A stretch of DNA of 64,000 bases from Agrypnus murinus (lineage: Eukaryota > Arthropoda > Insecta > Coleoptera > Elateridae), in assembly GCA_929113105.1 (NCBI GenBank), contig OV816028.1, forward strand, positions 148,401,740 through 148,465,739, in the 5' to 3' direction. Below are positions 1-13,300 of this stretch, piece by piece (position 1 is the first letter of the stretch; each line of letters begins with the position of its first letter). The position numbers and the translations under genes are program-made. Below the pieces are notes generated by a model. The model was given only the letters and a program-made list of their open reading frames with translations, was not told the DNA's origin and did not search any database.

Positions 1-3000
1 ATTACTTCTGAGTAACTATTAAAGTATGTGGAACGGCATTGCCACTTAGTATACTTACTTTAAAGTCGTTGCAACTTCAAAGTGGTATTATGATTGTAGC
101 AGTAACTTGCCCGAAGCTACTTTAAAGTTTTTAAAACCTTACAGTAGTATTGAATGTAAAACTTACGTTTTTGCTACCCAGGAGAATCACATTAAAGTAA
201 TTTTTCGTAAACTACTCCATCTCCATATTTACTTGTAAAATGTTGAATTAATCAATAATCATTAATCAATTTGCAATTGGTTATGATTGTTAATAGATGT
301 TTTACTATATAACCTTTAATAAAAATAACAAATTGGTGCCAAATTGTGCCTTAGGGATTGTTATGTATGTAGGTTGAAGTTGGCAACATTTATTTGAAGT
401 GATGTAACTAACCAATCCTGGCCAGTCCTCTGGGCGAGCCTCAGTAACACTTGAGTCGGCTTGGAGGATACACATCTTCTACACTCTATGGATTGTGTAT
501 GTAATTCGCCCTGCTCACTCAATATTAATAAAGTTAATTAATGACAATAATTGAGTATCTTTTATTTAAACACATAAAAGAACATAACAGGAATAATATA
601 AGAATGGTTTCTATCATGTGTATCAACTTATAAGTATTTCGTGTATATTTAACATATTTTATTAAAGACATTTTTTTACTAAAAAATATATTTAAAGAAG
701 GCGCGTTGTTATTTTTCGATTTATCATCATCATATTTAACATAAAAGTTGCAATGGTTTATAATTTTGGTGTACTGGGATGACAAAATAATCAAACATTT
801 CATCGCTCTTTGTATTAAGTACGTATTACAAATAAGCTGGACACGATCCAGCATTATATAGTATAGAAAATGATAGAACATTTGTTAAGTTGCAAGAGCA
901 AGAGAGAGAGCAATCACGCGACACGATGTGTCAAAGAGAAAAGAAGTTCCACGAAAGTAGCAATTACTACGCCGCTACGTACCTGCTACCCAGAAATTGT
1001 TCCCCATTTTGGTTCCAGGCACGTAACAAAACCGTAGCAATTACGTGCTTGTGACTACTGGCAAAAACTTAATAGTTGCACCGGTACTTGCGTGTACGTA
1101 GCGATGACTAAAAATGCTGCTTGGGATCCCTAAACATAAAATCAAGTTACCAACCCCAACGAAACTGTAATAAACATCCCCAACATTTTATATTGAACCA
1201 AATAGTTGATATTTTTAAAATCAATTACATATTTTGCCTGAAGCTGTATGTAATAACAGAACTAGGTAAATTGATTATTATTAAAATTGTTTTGTGACTA
1301 AATGACTTGCTACAGCTACTTTGATAATTTTGGTTGACTGTAGGTCTGACCACTACAAGACCTTTATGTACAAAAACCAATAATTGAATTAGAAAACTAA
1401 AAACAAAGCTACTTAGCTTTCAATTTAATTTGCAATACTCACACGGAAAAAATATGGTTATAGCAGATTACTTATTACGATGTGGCATAAAGGCATGTCA
1501 AACGTTAGATGAATGAATGAAAAAAAAATTAACAGCATTTCAAGAGGCTACAGTTAATGACCCCATTCTTAGCTAAAGAATAAGGTATTGTAAAGAAGGA
1601 AGGTAGTCATCTATTGTAATTATGAAACTCTTGACCTTAATTCCCCAAGTTTCCAAAAATGCTTTTCCCATATTTCCAGGTTTGGACATATTTTGTACAG
1701 TATCAGTACGTCTCATATACTTGTAACATGTCCATTATGACGGGTTTCTGTTTCTTACGTTATTTTCACATTTAGAGGCTTGAATCAGACTTTTGACTGA
1801 GTATGTGAAGAGTGACACAATCACTTTATTTCAAGCTTAAGTGGCAGTGTCAAATTAAATTTTTGCAAACTATTAGAATGGAATTACAACAAAACGTTCC
1901 AGTAAGTTCCACTTCTGTAAAAAAAATTAATTCACTCTTGGAATATTGCGTTTCAAATATCACGCCGTTAATATATTTAAAATGTAGCTAAATATATAAA
2001 TTCATTTTTTTGTAAAGTATAATTTTATGAATAGCATCTCTGTCATCCCCAGAAGACATTTTTTAAAGAAAAGTATGCAGATTGATATTAATCAGAAGTA
2101 AGTAAATCTGGAAAGCTCTCGTTTTTCGTACTTCCCTCTTTCAAACTCGTAATAAAATTTAATAAAATAAAAATTGAAATTTTATATTAAAAAAATATAT
2201 TTGTCCTATATTCTCCGGAGGCTTAAAGTTTTAAGACATCAGCGTTATGCTCTCTATCTTCCAGCCGCTGAAAATTTTACAGCTGCAAGAGCGGACTGCT
2301 CTTAAAGGCGAAAAGAAAAAAATTACCTCGAAGCTTAAAAGCCTAGGATAACGTGATGCGTTTTGTCAGCAGAAGCATAAAAACTGACAAAGCACATCGG
2401 GTTCTTAATTCATTCGCCGAGGTCGTAACACAAGACGTCTTAATCCTAAATATTCTCGAGAGTGCTTTAAAAACCATAAAGCGGAAAACATAAGATGTGT
2501 GAAAGGCAAGTCCCCTGAAATGAAAAAACAACCACCACCTTGCTCTGAATATCAAATAAGAACTAAATCTCGTGACTTCGCACGTACGAACGCAATCAAG
2601 ACCGAAGCCACACTTCTGGGACACTTTTTATAGTGGGTTAGAAAGAAAAGTCACGTGTAATGTGGGACCTTATTAGTTTCCGCGAGACAGCGGAATTGCT
2701 AGAGAATAAGGTATGAAATTGAGATTTTCCTGATAGAAAACGTCCCTAGTTTTTATTTCTTTTGAGAAAAGCAAAAAAAGGAACTATTCTACATTTTAAT
2801 GTAGTCTGAATAAACTATGCTTATTCATGACTATGCTGCTGATAAAACTCAGTTTTATTACCTCGAAACATACGACTACAAAAGGTAAGGGGCTCTTGTT
2901 ATTATATACAAAATACAAGAAAATGAGAAAACCCTAAAAATAAACAATACCTATCCTTTGTGAGCGTGGGTTATATTTTTAATGCAGGAAGATAAAAAGA

Positions 3001-3190
3001 TATATAACAACAACGTTTTTCTTTTTTAATTCCAAATTTTCTAACCATAATATTTAGACGCATGAAAATAAAATAACTTTTATTTTAAGCGGTTGTTCCT
3101 AATTTCTCTCAAAATTTGGCTTAAAATTGTCAAAAATGTTGGAAACGTTTAGGCGTAGCCTTCAGCAATAGAGCAACAGTCTTTCAGAAT
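1..3190. other. AT-rich stretch without recognisable gene
   Basis: No ORF here has protein-like features, and only homopolymer and AT-rich texture is visible. Around 400-540 there is a slightly more GC-rich patch ending in an AATAAA-like motif near 527-532, which could be the end of an old LTR or 3' UTR. I found no second copy in the window to support that. Confidence 0.5.
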
Positions 3191-3194
3191 TCCA

Positions 3195-4060
3195 GCTGTA
3201 GATCCAGCAACATCGTTAATGTTTTTTGCAACAAGATATAGTTTGGAGTAGAAATTGCATCATTTCTCGTAAGGATCAGATTGAGATTCTGGATTAATAT
3301 TACTTTGCTCTCTTCTGTGTCGTTCAGAACTTGCAAGGACGTTAGTATCTTTTCTGCATTCTCGAATTATTTGTTAGCATTCCGCAATTCAGGATGCATA
3401 TCCAGGAATGACAGTGATAGACCAAAAATAGTGAAAAATATCTTTGTATGCATTATAACAATACAATTCAGTCTGTATCTCTTTATGTTCTCCATTAGCA
3501 GTCGAGTCAGTGGAGTGGATTTACTTTTTCTTGCATGTTTATCACCGTATGCATCTTATGCTATGATTCAACTTTCTGATCAACAGAGGCAGTGCCTACC
3601 ATAACTTTATTCAAATATAAAATGTGTCGGCTAAATGCAGCTATTGGTGCTTGTTTAATAGCTGCTAGATTGAAATTATGCTTGCATGTGAATGTCTGAT
3701 ACAGATAAGCGGAGCTGGAATATTCCATGTTCTTTATATGACTTGAATTTCTACCTAAATAGCAATTTCGTAGTAGTTGATGTGAATTCCACAAACTGTC
3801 ACTCCATAGAGGAGTATGGCGAGCTGTAATGTGCGCGCTCTAAATTATCAATTTCCACTATTCCAGTAGCTGTGTGATAAGAACCCTGATCAATCCAAAA
3901 CTACTGCTTTTTAAAGCGTTCCAGAATGCCAATGTCAGAATAAGATGGATCTAAGGTTATTTTCAGTTTTAGTGCACGCAAATCCTTTTCCTCCAGTGTG
4001 GGAAACATTTCCAGAACAGCAAAAATTTAACAGACCACCCATTTTATAGACTCAATTAGT
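3195..4060 (-). pseudogene. Decayed coding-like stretch, unidentified
   Basis: Base composition is less AT-biased than the flanks. The minus strand carries several protein-like pieces broken by single stops and frame changes. The piece at about 3,195-3,520 is roughly 110 codons with one internal stop and includes ENAEKILTSLQVLNDTEESK. The piece at about 3,800-4,030 includes LEEKDLRALKLKITLDPSYS. I do not recognise the family. It may be a dead transposase, a processed pseudogene or chance, and no start codon or domain could be fixed. Certainty is low. Confidence 0.25.
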
Positions 4061-4211
4061 GTTCTGATACCCCACTCCTAAAACTCTTGTATGGTACAAA
4101 GATTTCTATAGCATTTCTTACTTTAGTTATTTGACTTGCTTATAACCTAACCTACATCTAAGTCTAATATATAGCCTTGTCAATTATCTGACTTGTTACC
4201 TAACCTATTTT

Positions 4212-4775
4212 CATGTGGGATTTTCGTAACTGAGGGACGTACTCAGAGGTAGAGATAGAAAGTAAACACAGGTCACAAATTAATAATGTACTAAACAACA
4301 AGTTACAAGGATTACATTGGGTTTACAATAGTGCACAAAGTATGAGGACGAACAAGTCCTCCTAAAACTAACATTACACATGAGAGTGATCGGAACCACC
4401 CTGTACTAGCAACAATATCCTACAACTAAGCGTCATTAGGAAACCAGGTAAGCAGTGCCCCTGAACACTAGCTTCTAGACTCATAATATAAAGTTCTGCA
4501 ACTAAGCATCATTAGGGAATCAGGTAAGCAGTGCCTCTGGACACTAGCTTCTAGATCCCTAATACTAAGCGGTAGGGGATCAGGTAAGCAAAGCCCTTGG
4601 GCGCCAGCTGCTACATCCCTTACAAATTAATAAGTAAAAAGATTCTAACTAGGTCTGCTTCAAGTTGTTGATTTGTTGGAGTCAGTCGTTGGAACGACTG
4701 AATTGTAATTGGAGCAGCCGGGTTTATATACTGTATATTGCGGAAAACATTAGCATATTACCCTGAATATATAGG
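4212..4775 (+). mobile_element. LTR-like dispersed repeat, family 1, copy 1
   Basis: This stretch matches, in inverted orientation, the sequence at 59,380-59,873. In both copies the order is the same: a CAYGTGGG-GTTTTCG-type end, a block reading AGGTAGAGATAGAAA and CACAGGTCACAAATTAAT, AGTATGAGGACGAA, ACCACCCTGTACTAGCA, about three ~60-bp tandem units, then TTTATATACTGTAT (TATA-like, 4,723-4,736) and ATTGCGGAA. Upstream tandem units followed by a TATA box suggest an LTR U3 region. That is inference: no TG/CA ends, TSD or internal coding region is visible. The exact 3' limit is uncertain. Confidence 0.55.
4423..4620 (+). repeat. Three ~60-bp tandem units inside the LTR-like repeat
   Basis: Three successive units each contain CTAAGC, an ATTAGG-type stretch, ATCAGGTAAGCA, a GCCYYTGG core and CTAGCTTCTAGA or a variant. 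The second copy of the family at 59.54-59.67 kb also carries about three units. The array was therefore probably part of the ancestral element rather than a local expansion. Confidence 0.7.
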
Positions 4776-5012
4776 CGCGACGTTCCGCGCATCTGTTGTT
4801 ATTTCCTTGTGCGGCATGCAGCTGTGGCTGAACGTAGGTCCATCTCATGTGCTGATTAGAGGTTCTTCGAATGAGAGCAGCTCGCTCGCGTGTGTGGTTA
4901 ACATTAAGCCAACGCTACATAATGTTATGAAGAAATGTATTAACCTTGGATGGTATTTGCACCAGTTAGAATGCAACTTGCGGTTTTTGTGAATTATTTA
5001 AGTCTAAATAAT

Positions 5013-5165
5013 TCCGTTTGTAACACTATATCCTAACCTATAACATATCCTTACCTAACTTTCAACCTTTCCTAATCTTTAACCTATCCTTATAACTTCT
5101 AATTTAAAGTTACCTTTATGCTAACTTAGTCCCAACTAACTTAGTCTAACTACAGCATAGTTATA
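5013..5165 (+). repeat. Degenerate CCTAA-like stretch
   Basis: The stretch is rich in CCTAAC/CCTAT variants such as TATCCTAACCTATAAC and CTTACCTAAC. It resembles the larger degenerate TTAGG-type arrays at 39.1 and 41.3 kb. A shorter one lies at about 4,147-4,211, just before the LTR-like repeat. It is too diverged to be called an interstitial telomeric repeat with certainty. Confidence 0.35.
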
Positions 5166-6187
5166 ACGCTTGCAAATACTGAAAGCCGTCTGTTACCTTG
5201 TAAACTCTCAGGCTGTTAAACAACCGGTTGGTGAGCTACAGTTATGTTGTGATATACGATCCTCGTTATTAGCAGCATGCAATACGAAGGCGATCGGCAA
5301 CCCACAGCGAACTAGTCGTGGTTTATTACTGTTGTGTGCGGCGTCTTATCAACTTTAAAGTGCCTACAATCGAGTGGGTATGTAACTGAAAGTGTGAGTT
5401 TTCTACCCATTAATGGCATCAAACCTGAAGGTTAAGCACTTGAAATTAAATAGCTATAACGGAAAATACGTATCTGGAGAATTAGGAAGTTTGGATAAAT
5501 TTTAAAATATCTTGCGAGATCTTGAAATTTTAAACCCTCAGATTTTCTTTATATAAAAAAACCTTTAATATGTAACTTATTATTTAATAATGCAGTAACT
5601 TATCCGGGAAATTTGAAATCTTAAACTCAATAATATAAATATCTCTAAATACTTTGATACTTTGAAATTTAAATTCTGAAACTGTAAAATGCTGAAAAAT
5701 TAATAAATTGCTCTAACTTTGAGTTTGAAGCTTGCACATGTTTTTAAATTAAACTTTTGAATTTTGTAGCTGCAAGTTTGCTTTAAGGAAGTTTTACGCA
5801 TCTGCAACCGAAATTTCGAAATTTTTGAACTCTGCAAAAATGTATTACGTTCTTGAGCTTTTAAAATTATGGCCTCTTTAAAAGTCTACAAGTGCAACGC
5901 CAGTTATTCTGGCAGTAGAGGTAAAACTAAAAGTTTTATAATGAGGGTAGGACGAACCGAAGTTGAGTGTACCACAGTTGAACTGGGTTTTTATATCATT
6001 TGGTTTGTGCCATTATTTACTGAATAATTACTGAACATGAAAGTTACATAATCTGGAGTATTTTAAAACATTTAGTGATGTGAGTAACTGTAGTTCTGTA
6101 ATACAAAAAAAGAGTAATTTGCCTTACGTAAAAATTGAACAGGCTTATTAAACGCTGAATACGGGAAATAGGATTACTGCAATGACT
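5166..6187. other. No gene recognised
   Basis: A 62-codon open frame near 5,170-5,358 has no recognisable domain and is probably chance. The remainder is AT-rich with many TTGAAATTT-like words. Confidence 0.5.
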
Positions 6188-6360
6188 AGGATGAATGCGA
6201 TGAATACGATGAATGCGACTTTATTTTTCTTGGTGTGCTGTGTCCTAGTTAGGACGTTGGCTATACTCTTCCGATTAAATCGATCAATGCAATTAAGACG
6301 ATTAATACTATGAATGCGATGAACACAATGAATACGATTAATGCGATGAAAATGATGAAT
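6188..6360 (+). repeat. Interrupted 9-bp minisatellite (GATGAATRC)
   Basis: Repeated GATGAATGC/GATGAATAC units occur at about 6,191-6,218. After a ~70-bp interruption, degenerate units (GATGAACAC, GATTAATGC, GATGAAAAT) occur at about 6,290-6,358. The open frame through the second block reads as Met-Asn-rich repeat and is an artefact of the array. Confidence 0.65.
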
Positions 6361-8519
6361 CTTATCTTATCAAACAGTGATCTACGTTTCATTCAAAAAA
6401 CTGTTTTTCGGATTGTATTTCGGAAATTCATCGAATTATACAAATTCGATTTGTCTCAAACTAATCTTGCTTTTCTTAATCAGGACGTTTCTGTATATGT
6501 ATATAAATATAAGAAATAATCTAAAATTGTGTCACCATTACGAGGATTGTTTAATCCATAGTGATAAGAACTGCAGTTATTACGTACTCTGCAAGAGTAT
6601 GCCATGTCATATATGTAATTCTCTTAACCTTGACCAAAACGTGAGTGCTTTTGGTGGCATCTACTTTAATTTTTTAAATAGTCTTACAAGAGATACTTGA
6701 CTATGTTATACAATCTTCAAAATATTTCTCAACCCTACGCTGGAGACGTTTCAAACTTCAGTGCCGTTTGTCACATCTGACCAGCGAACCGCATTATCAA
6801 GCTAAAATTCATAGTGTCTTGTTTGAAAACTTTGAACCTTAGAATTTTTTAAAAATACATAGGAATATTATAATCAAACCACTTTGTTGATATAGTTTAT
6901 CGCTTTACTTGGGCGTCTTGTGAATATGATATCCTTCAATTAAATTTGTCTGTCAATTATTAAGCTGCTGCTTATTCCATTACTACTACTAAATAATCAA
7001 TAACTCCTGATTCCTGTTTTCATTTCATAGAGGCATTGCTCTAGCCTTTATTTTACCGTTATTTGCATGACTGAATATAAATTGACTGAACTAAAAGTAT
7101 TGAATTTCCAGCTTGTGATAGTGCGTTCATGATTGAATGTAACACAACATTTAAAAAAATTGAGTTTTAATTTTTGAACTTTTGTATTTTAAAAATTATT
7201 GTTGGTGTTGCGAACTCGAAGCCGTATATCGAAAAACTTTTTACAATTTTTCCTGATTGAGGAATTCTAATAGCTTTAGCGTCTTTTGGTTTCAAAAAAT
7301 ATTGGTGGATGGCATTTGATGATCCCGATTTTACGAGAATATTTGAGGCTACTTGACTTACCTTGAGCCTGTGCACACAGAAATCCGTAAATCTATACGT
7401 TATTAATATGTTTGTAAGAACAATTTTACTCAATTAAAAAAATTGTAGAAAAACTATCTTTGACGTTTTTATGTGACTATTATTTATTGACGATAATTTT
7501 TTAGTTAGTTATTGTTCTTGTCGCTTCGTATTCCATGGTTTCTATAAGTTTATTTTGTCTATTTGTCTCTAATAGAGTGATGACGAGATAACTCTAAGAA
7601 GGCACTTTATTTGACCGATAGATACTAACTTAATTTAATCAATAAATATAAATTGTTGTTCAATTTAAATACGTAACATTCAATTCATCGAACTTTATAA
7701 CAACAATTGCTTGCGAGTCATATAGATGCTTACTTTAATTATGGCTCTTATTAGGAAATTTTATGATTAATCTAAATGAAGTAGCGTCTATCTGGATTTT
7801 TGCATTGAGAACTTTGAGCAATGGGCGAATTTTCAGTATTTATTAACTTATTAGTTAGCTAGATATCTAGTCTTAGAGTAATTAAGAGTAACATTAACCA
7901 ATGCTGTTCTAATGAATTCAAATTTACGCTATTATATTTGCTGTTTGTTCATTTATCTACTTTTTGTTTTATTTTTAACTAATTTAATTTAATTTTAATT
8001 TTTATTAATAAATATATTTCAGTGCAAAATATAATTAAATATTTCCTTTTGGGACCGAAACTATTGGATAACTAACTAATCCTGTCTGGTCTTAGAGGCT
8101 TCTTTTAATTTCGCCGTTACCGACTTTAACTGAGCTATCATTCTTGCATCTTAGAATCTATTTTCTCCTATTTTGCTTTTTGGGTTTGCTCCACAGAGCT
8201 AGTTGGAGGAGAAGTATACAATGTGCCGCATGATACGAAACTTAAAGTAACGTAAACCTTTATTTTCTCCAAGCAATTTAAATCACTTATGCCCTGACTT
8301 GAATTGGAGTTTCAATTTATGTCACCGCTCACGAACACTTACGTTTTAATTTATTTTATTCACAAGCACGACCATAAAATTGTATCACTAATATGTGTTG
8401 ACAAAATTCAAAATAAAATAAGAATTTGTCATATTTCAAATTAAATAAACACCCGAAGCAGCTTAGGCTTCAGAAAGAAAGACTCTTATTATTGTTAGAC
8501 AAATTATCTTCAAGTCGTA
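6361..8519. other. AT-rich stretch without recognisable gene
   Basis: Short open frames at 6.4-6.7 and 7.2-7.4 kb show no domain. The segment at about 8,040-8,340 is less AT-rich and unassigned. Nothing else can be supported. Confidence 0.45.
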
Positions 8520-8590
8520 GGTGTTAAATGAAAAGCTTACTGATTTCAGATTTAAGAAAGTATACTAATTATTTTAAAATATATATATTA
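8520..8590 (+). repeat. Direct repeat, left copy
   Basis: GGTGTTAAATGAAAAGCTTAC through TTTAAAATATATATATTA. It matches 9,084-9,152 with scattered substitutions and a few missing bases. The two copies are ~565 bp apart in the same orientation. They lie beside the primer-binding-site-like motif at 9,208, so they could be pieces of an old LTR element. Confidence 0.55.
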
Positions 8591-9083
8591 GGCGTCCTCC
8601 AATTGTACATATAAACGATCGTAATAAAAATGATATTAAATTAATTTCCGCTCACAATTTAAAGAGAATTGAATATCGATTAATTTTTAAATTAATCAAC
8701 ATAAGTTAAAAATATTCTAAAAACTATTCAAAGATTTTTGCGACAAACAATTTTACGTTTCCCAAACATCACAACATTATTTTTTAAAAACATTTTATTA
8801 CATTCTAGTTCCTGTTGATACAGTTTGAACATAAAACACATTACCAATTGTAATAAAAGGTTTGTAAGAATATTAGTTCATTTTAATAGCGCAATTTTAA
8901 ATAATTTCTGCTAAAAGATAAAAAGAAAATTTGATGCATTTAATTTAATAAAAATAATGCAGGAACTATATGACTATATTTACAATTTCTTTAACAAAAA
9001 CAATCGTTAGCGCCGAGTGCCTTACCTAACCGTTACAATTACGTTTCTGTTAGTAACGAACATTTTATCAATTACATGTAATT

Positions 9084-9152
9084 GGTGTTAAATGAAATGC
9101 TTACTGGTTTCAGATTTAAGAAAGAATAATAATTATTTAAAATATATACATT
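9084..9152 (+). repeat. Direct repeat, right copy
   Basis: Second copy of the ~70-bp repeat at 8,520. The shared core includes CAGATTTAAGAAAG. It ends about 55 bp before the tRNA-Lys-type primer-binding-site motif. Confidence 0.55.
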
Positions 9153-9207
9153 AAATATTGCTATGAATTAACACTAAGATGGAAGTATGATAAATAAACT
9201 AAAATAT

Positions 9208-9225
9208 GCCCCACGTTGAGCGCCA
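9208..9225 (-). other. Primer-binding-site-like motif (tRNA-Lys type)
   Basis: The minus strand reads TGGCGCTCAACGTGGGGC. This differs at one base from TGGCGCCCAACGTGGGGC, the tRNA-Lys1,2 complement used as primer-binding site by several LTR retroelements. The 14-base core GCCCCACGTTGAGC recurs on the plus strand at 9,270-9,283. If real, the element pointed leftwards and its 5' LTR lay to the right. No LTR ends or pol fragments were recognised nearby, so this is probably a deeply decayed remnant. Confidence 0.4.
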
Positions 9226-9299
9226 AATAAATAAGCAATGAATTAGCATTATGAAGAAAGATTAAATTTGCCCCACGTTGAGCAAATTAAATAAATATG

Positions 9300-10299
9300 C
9301 GTTGAGTCCGCTCTAATTAAATTAAACAGAATGTTGTCCTTTTTTGGCTAGCAAATATAAAGCATTAACCTAATTTACCTTGACAAATTTGTGAAATTTT
9401 TATACAACCTGGCAAAATATTTAGGTAAATTGTATGAAACCTACACTGTAAAACGTTTCTTGTCAGGAAACAAAATAGGAAGTGAACACTAACTGCTTTA
9501 ATATTAAGTTGGAATTTATTGTAAATCTTTGTTTATATTGAAAAGTTTAATCAAAAAACTTAATTCACTCGCCTAAAATGTTTCTAATTTTTTGTGAGCA
9601 CGAAAGTAACCAAATTTAACGTTCCTGGTTAATTAATTAATTTTCTTCGATTAACACATTTTCCTTAACGTTGAAAGTCATTTACACTATTAAACTTTTA
9701 TAATAACTGAATTAATCAAATTAATCAGAATCCGCACATAATTTAAATTGATTTAATTTTAACAGATTTTAAATTTCGAATTTAATAGCATTCACTGAGT
9801 TCAATTAAAAAAGTTTACTACGGGCGGCAGGGAAATCAGCTCTCACTTGAAGTTGATTAAACTCAATCACGATTTAAACTTCAAAAATGCTTTAGAGGAT
9901 CACAACTGAATTATACTAATAACCTTCAGGTAGTACGGAAAAATTCGTTAACTTTTAACAATTATTTTACGATTTAAGCAGATTTTGAACAATTGCTTCA
10001 GAGTGGATTCTTAGACCGCTGTACATGTCATATATATTCAAACAGTACGGTAAATCTCAGTGGAATCTTAATTCGAATTGGTTTCAATTTAACAAATCCT
10101 TAAACTTCAAAGTTTAACAATTTCTACAATATTGACTTAAACGGAGTGCAAGACTGCTTTAACAGATTCTGGTAGTGTTCTTCCTACCAACAATTTGATG
10201 TGTGCAGATGCGTGCGAAAAACTTAATTAATATACGTTGTAATTTAAGAAAGATAAAACAGTTACAGAAAAGTAAATAAAATTACAAGAAAATAAAAAA
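9300..10299. other. AT-rich stretch, nothing recognised
   Basis: No ORF or repeat could be supported. The sequence is dominated by TTTAAAT and TTAATT words. Confidence 0.5.
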
Positions 10300-10320
10300 G
10301 CCTGTTTATTATAAACAGGC
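10300..10320. repeat. Perfect short inverted repeat
   Basis: GCCTGTTTAT and its exact complement ATAAACAGGC are separated by a single T. Just downstream, CAGGCACAGGCAC repeats part of the stem. It may be a replication-slippage product; no function is implied. Confidence 0.7.
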
Positions 10321-13300
10321 ACTAAAATACAGGCACAGGCACATAAAAATACACTCCTAAACAAAGCTAGCCGAAGCTTTTTTAAGAGTTACACATTTTA
10401 TTTTTTTAAACCAAACGTGAATCATATTTGTTAAATTAATTATTATTTATTAACAGCATACAGTTTCTATTTGCTCATGATTTAAGTCTGTGGAACATAC
10501 ATGTATACCTCTCCACTTCAATTTCCTGTACGAATAAACAGAAGCGTAAGTACATATTTGTCACGACAGATCAGTAACCGACGACCGAAACGTGAAAATG
10601 TCTCCAGTAGCAAGTAAAGTAAAAAGAGATTTGCCCGGAATCGTTTTCCCTTGCAGTTTCCATCAATTTCCTCGGTCTTGCCAAATATTTTCCGATGTAT
10701 CTGCACAATGGGATGTTCTCAAGGCAGTCAATCAACCCCTATATAACGTATACTAATAGAAAAATAACGATGTTTACTTCCTGGGTTCTTGGTCCTTTTT
10801 TATTATTTTTCAGCTCTCTAACGCGATTTCCTGTCCGAATCAAATAATCCCGCGGATCTTAATCGCTACCGATTAATCCGACATCAATTTCTTTTGCACG
10901 TAATACCAACAGAATAATAGCGCATTTAAAGGGGAAATGTGCCATGTTAGAAATATTTTATAGCGTAATTGGACATGAAACATTAATAACGACGTGATAA
11001 TGGTGACATAAAAGGTTTAAAATACATGCGAGTGTTTACTTGTGACAAGTTTTCAGCACGCGTACAAAAGAATCCATTCTTTAAAACAGTGGAAAGTGAA
11101 ATATCTAGGGTTTCCATTTGGGAAATCCTAGTAAGATCAATAAATCTCCTTGTGTACATACTTAAATGTAGGCACAGGCGGTGTCTACATCTCCCAGTTG
11201 ACGTTTCGATACCAAAAACCACACTACTCTGCTGCTACATTTCAGGAATTCGACGTAAACTTGTCATGTTTGCAGAAAATGGGGCGTTTAGGGGTTAAGT
11301 AATTGAAAGATGATGAATATATTGCCGTAACTCTTACACAAGAAAAATTTGCCTCATTACATTTTCAAGTGAGGAAAATCCCTTTTCTAAATAGCAGTCA
11401 AAGTGATAACTTTCAAGGGCGTTTGTTTTATAGGGGCGGTTGGCAAACGCGGTAACAAATTTTCTACAAGGATATTGGCGCTTTCAATCCTTATTGATGC
11501 GAACTGTAACATATTGGTGTGGAAGTAGCAGCATAGAAGCAAAAGCTCTTTCGTTTAAATTTGTTTTAGGGAAATTGTTAATTTACAAGGAGAAAAATGT
11601 TTTTCACGAGAAGGGAAATTTTATGGACGATTTATTTTAGTTTAAATCAGGTGTTTTTGTGTATCGTCTAAATTACATTATAATTATAGGGTAATTTAAC
11701 AAAACAACATGTTAAAGCTTAACTGTGTTTGCGTGATGTATATATAACTTGTTTTTAAAAAGTTTTTATGCTAAATTATAAAATAATTAATTATCTCTCA
11801 AACTTAGTGTAAAAAACGGTTTATTTTTTAGAAGGTTAGATTATCAGAACAGATGATCGGAAATTGATTACCAGTACATTAATCACTGGCAAAATCACGC
11901 AGGGAAAAAATTTACTTCTTCATAATAAAGGCCTCCGCCCCTTCAACAAATAATAGTCTGAGGCACTAGAGAACCTTCAAGACTCGAGCTCTTGATTTTG
12001 AAATGATATGATTACATAGCATTTCATGTTTCCCACATTTAGAATAAAAACTTTTAAATCGGATTTCAAGCATTTAGACCTCAATGTTTTAAATGCGATT
12101 TTCAAAAGAAACGAATAAAACCTTTAATTCTTTTTAAGGAGATTAGAAAATTTAAATGCTTTTAAAATTGTAATGAAAATACCAGAGATGCCATTTAAAA
12201 TAATATTCAGAATAATCATTTTCTTTTAGTTATTGCTACAATTCCGATAAAGCCATGGTATTTTTAGGTTATGCGTAATCAATATTGAGATGATATAACA
12301 TCATCAAATTGAAGATTTAATTATTATTATAATAAATACAGAACATTTAAATTTTTTGATAGTTTCTGAAAGCATAGGAATAATGATTAATTTGTTTATT
12401 TACAGTATTCAGGCAATAAAGATAACTATAGACATGCTAGGACTCTAGTTTTATTGATATAAAGGATTATATGCCAGATTACAAATAGAATTATTAATAT
12501 AAAACAGAATAATAGGAGTGCGATCTTTTTATACATACATAACCTTACTTTAATAAAAATGAATAAATTTTAAAGAAGGGATAAGAGTCAATTTAGTTGT
12601 TATATAATAAAACATGCTTTAGGTAACGTAGCTTACAGGATTAGGATATAATTTCAGCTTTTCTTGAATGATTTTTGTCTTCATGTTAGATTTCAGCATT
12701 ATCGTTGGGTAACGCAGATGATACTTTTCCATTTCCCAGGACGATAACACAGTTTCGTGTGGATGTTTCACTAAAAATAGTTAAAATTAAGTCATTATCT
12801 TGGATTCTATTATACTACAATTAACTTACCTATCTTTATATCAAGACATTTTGTATTTTTTGGGTAAGAAGATATCGGCTTATATCTCAGTTCATAGTTA
12901 TCATATTTACTTATATTTATCTTGTGTTTTTCACTATTGTTTTGATTCAGTCGCCTGAAGTAGTGTATCCTGGACGAGAATGGTTGGAGTATTGTTTAGT
13001 TTGAGGTTTCATTAAGGCAGGACTTGCATATGCATCATGTTTGCTACAAGCCGTGATGGTCACATTTATGTTTTGAGTTTTTCATTATTATTTAGTTGTA
13101 ATCATTATAAATTTATGCGAGAAAGTTACTACTCCTTCTAATGCAACTATTCCATATATTTGGTTAACTGGGAATTGCATAGTTTAGATTTAATTAAGTT
13201 TTAATTAATTTTGTGTCAGCTTATAGTTAATTGTTAATTTTCTAAGTTAATATTTATTTTAAACCATAAGCGTCTGATATTGTTTTATTTGTCTTTTTAC

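Noticed and set aside
10983..11298. Two overlapping ORFs of 79 and 90 codons on opposite strands
   Set aside because: They shadow one another and neither has a recognisable motif.
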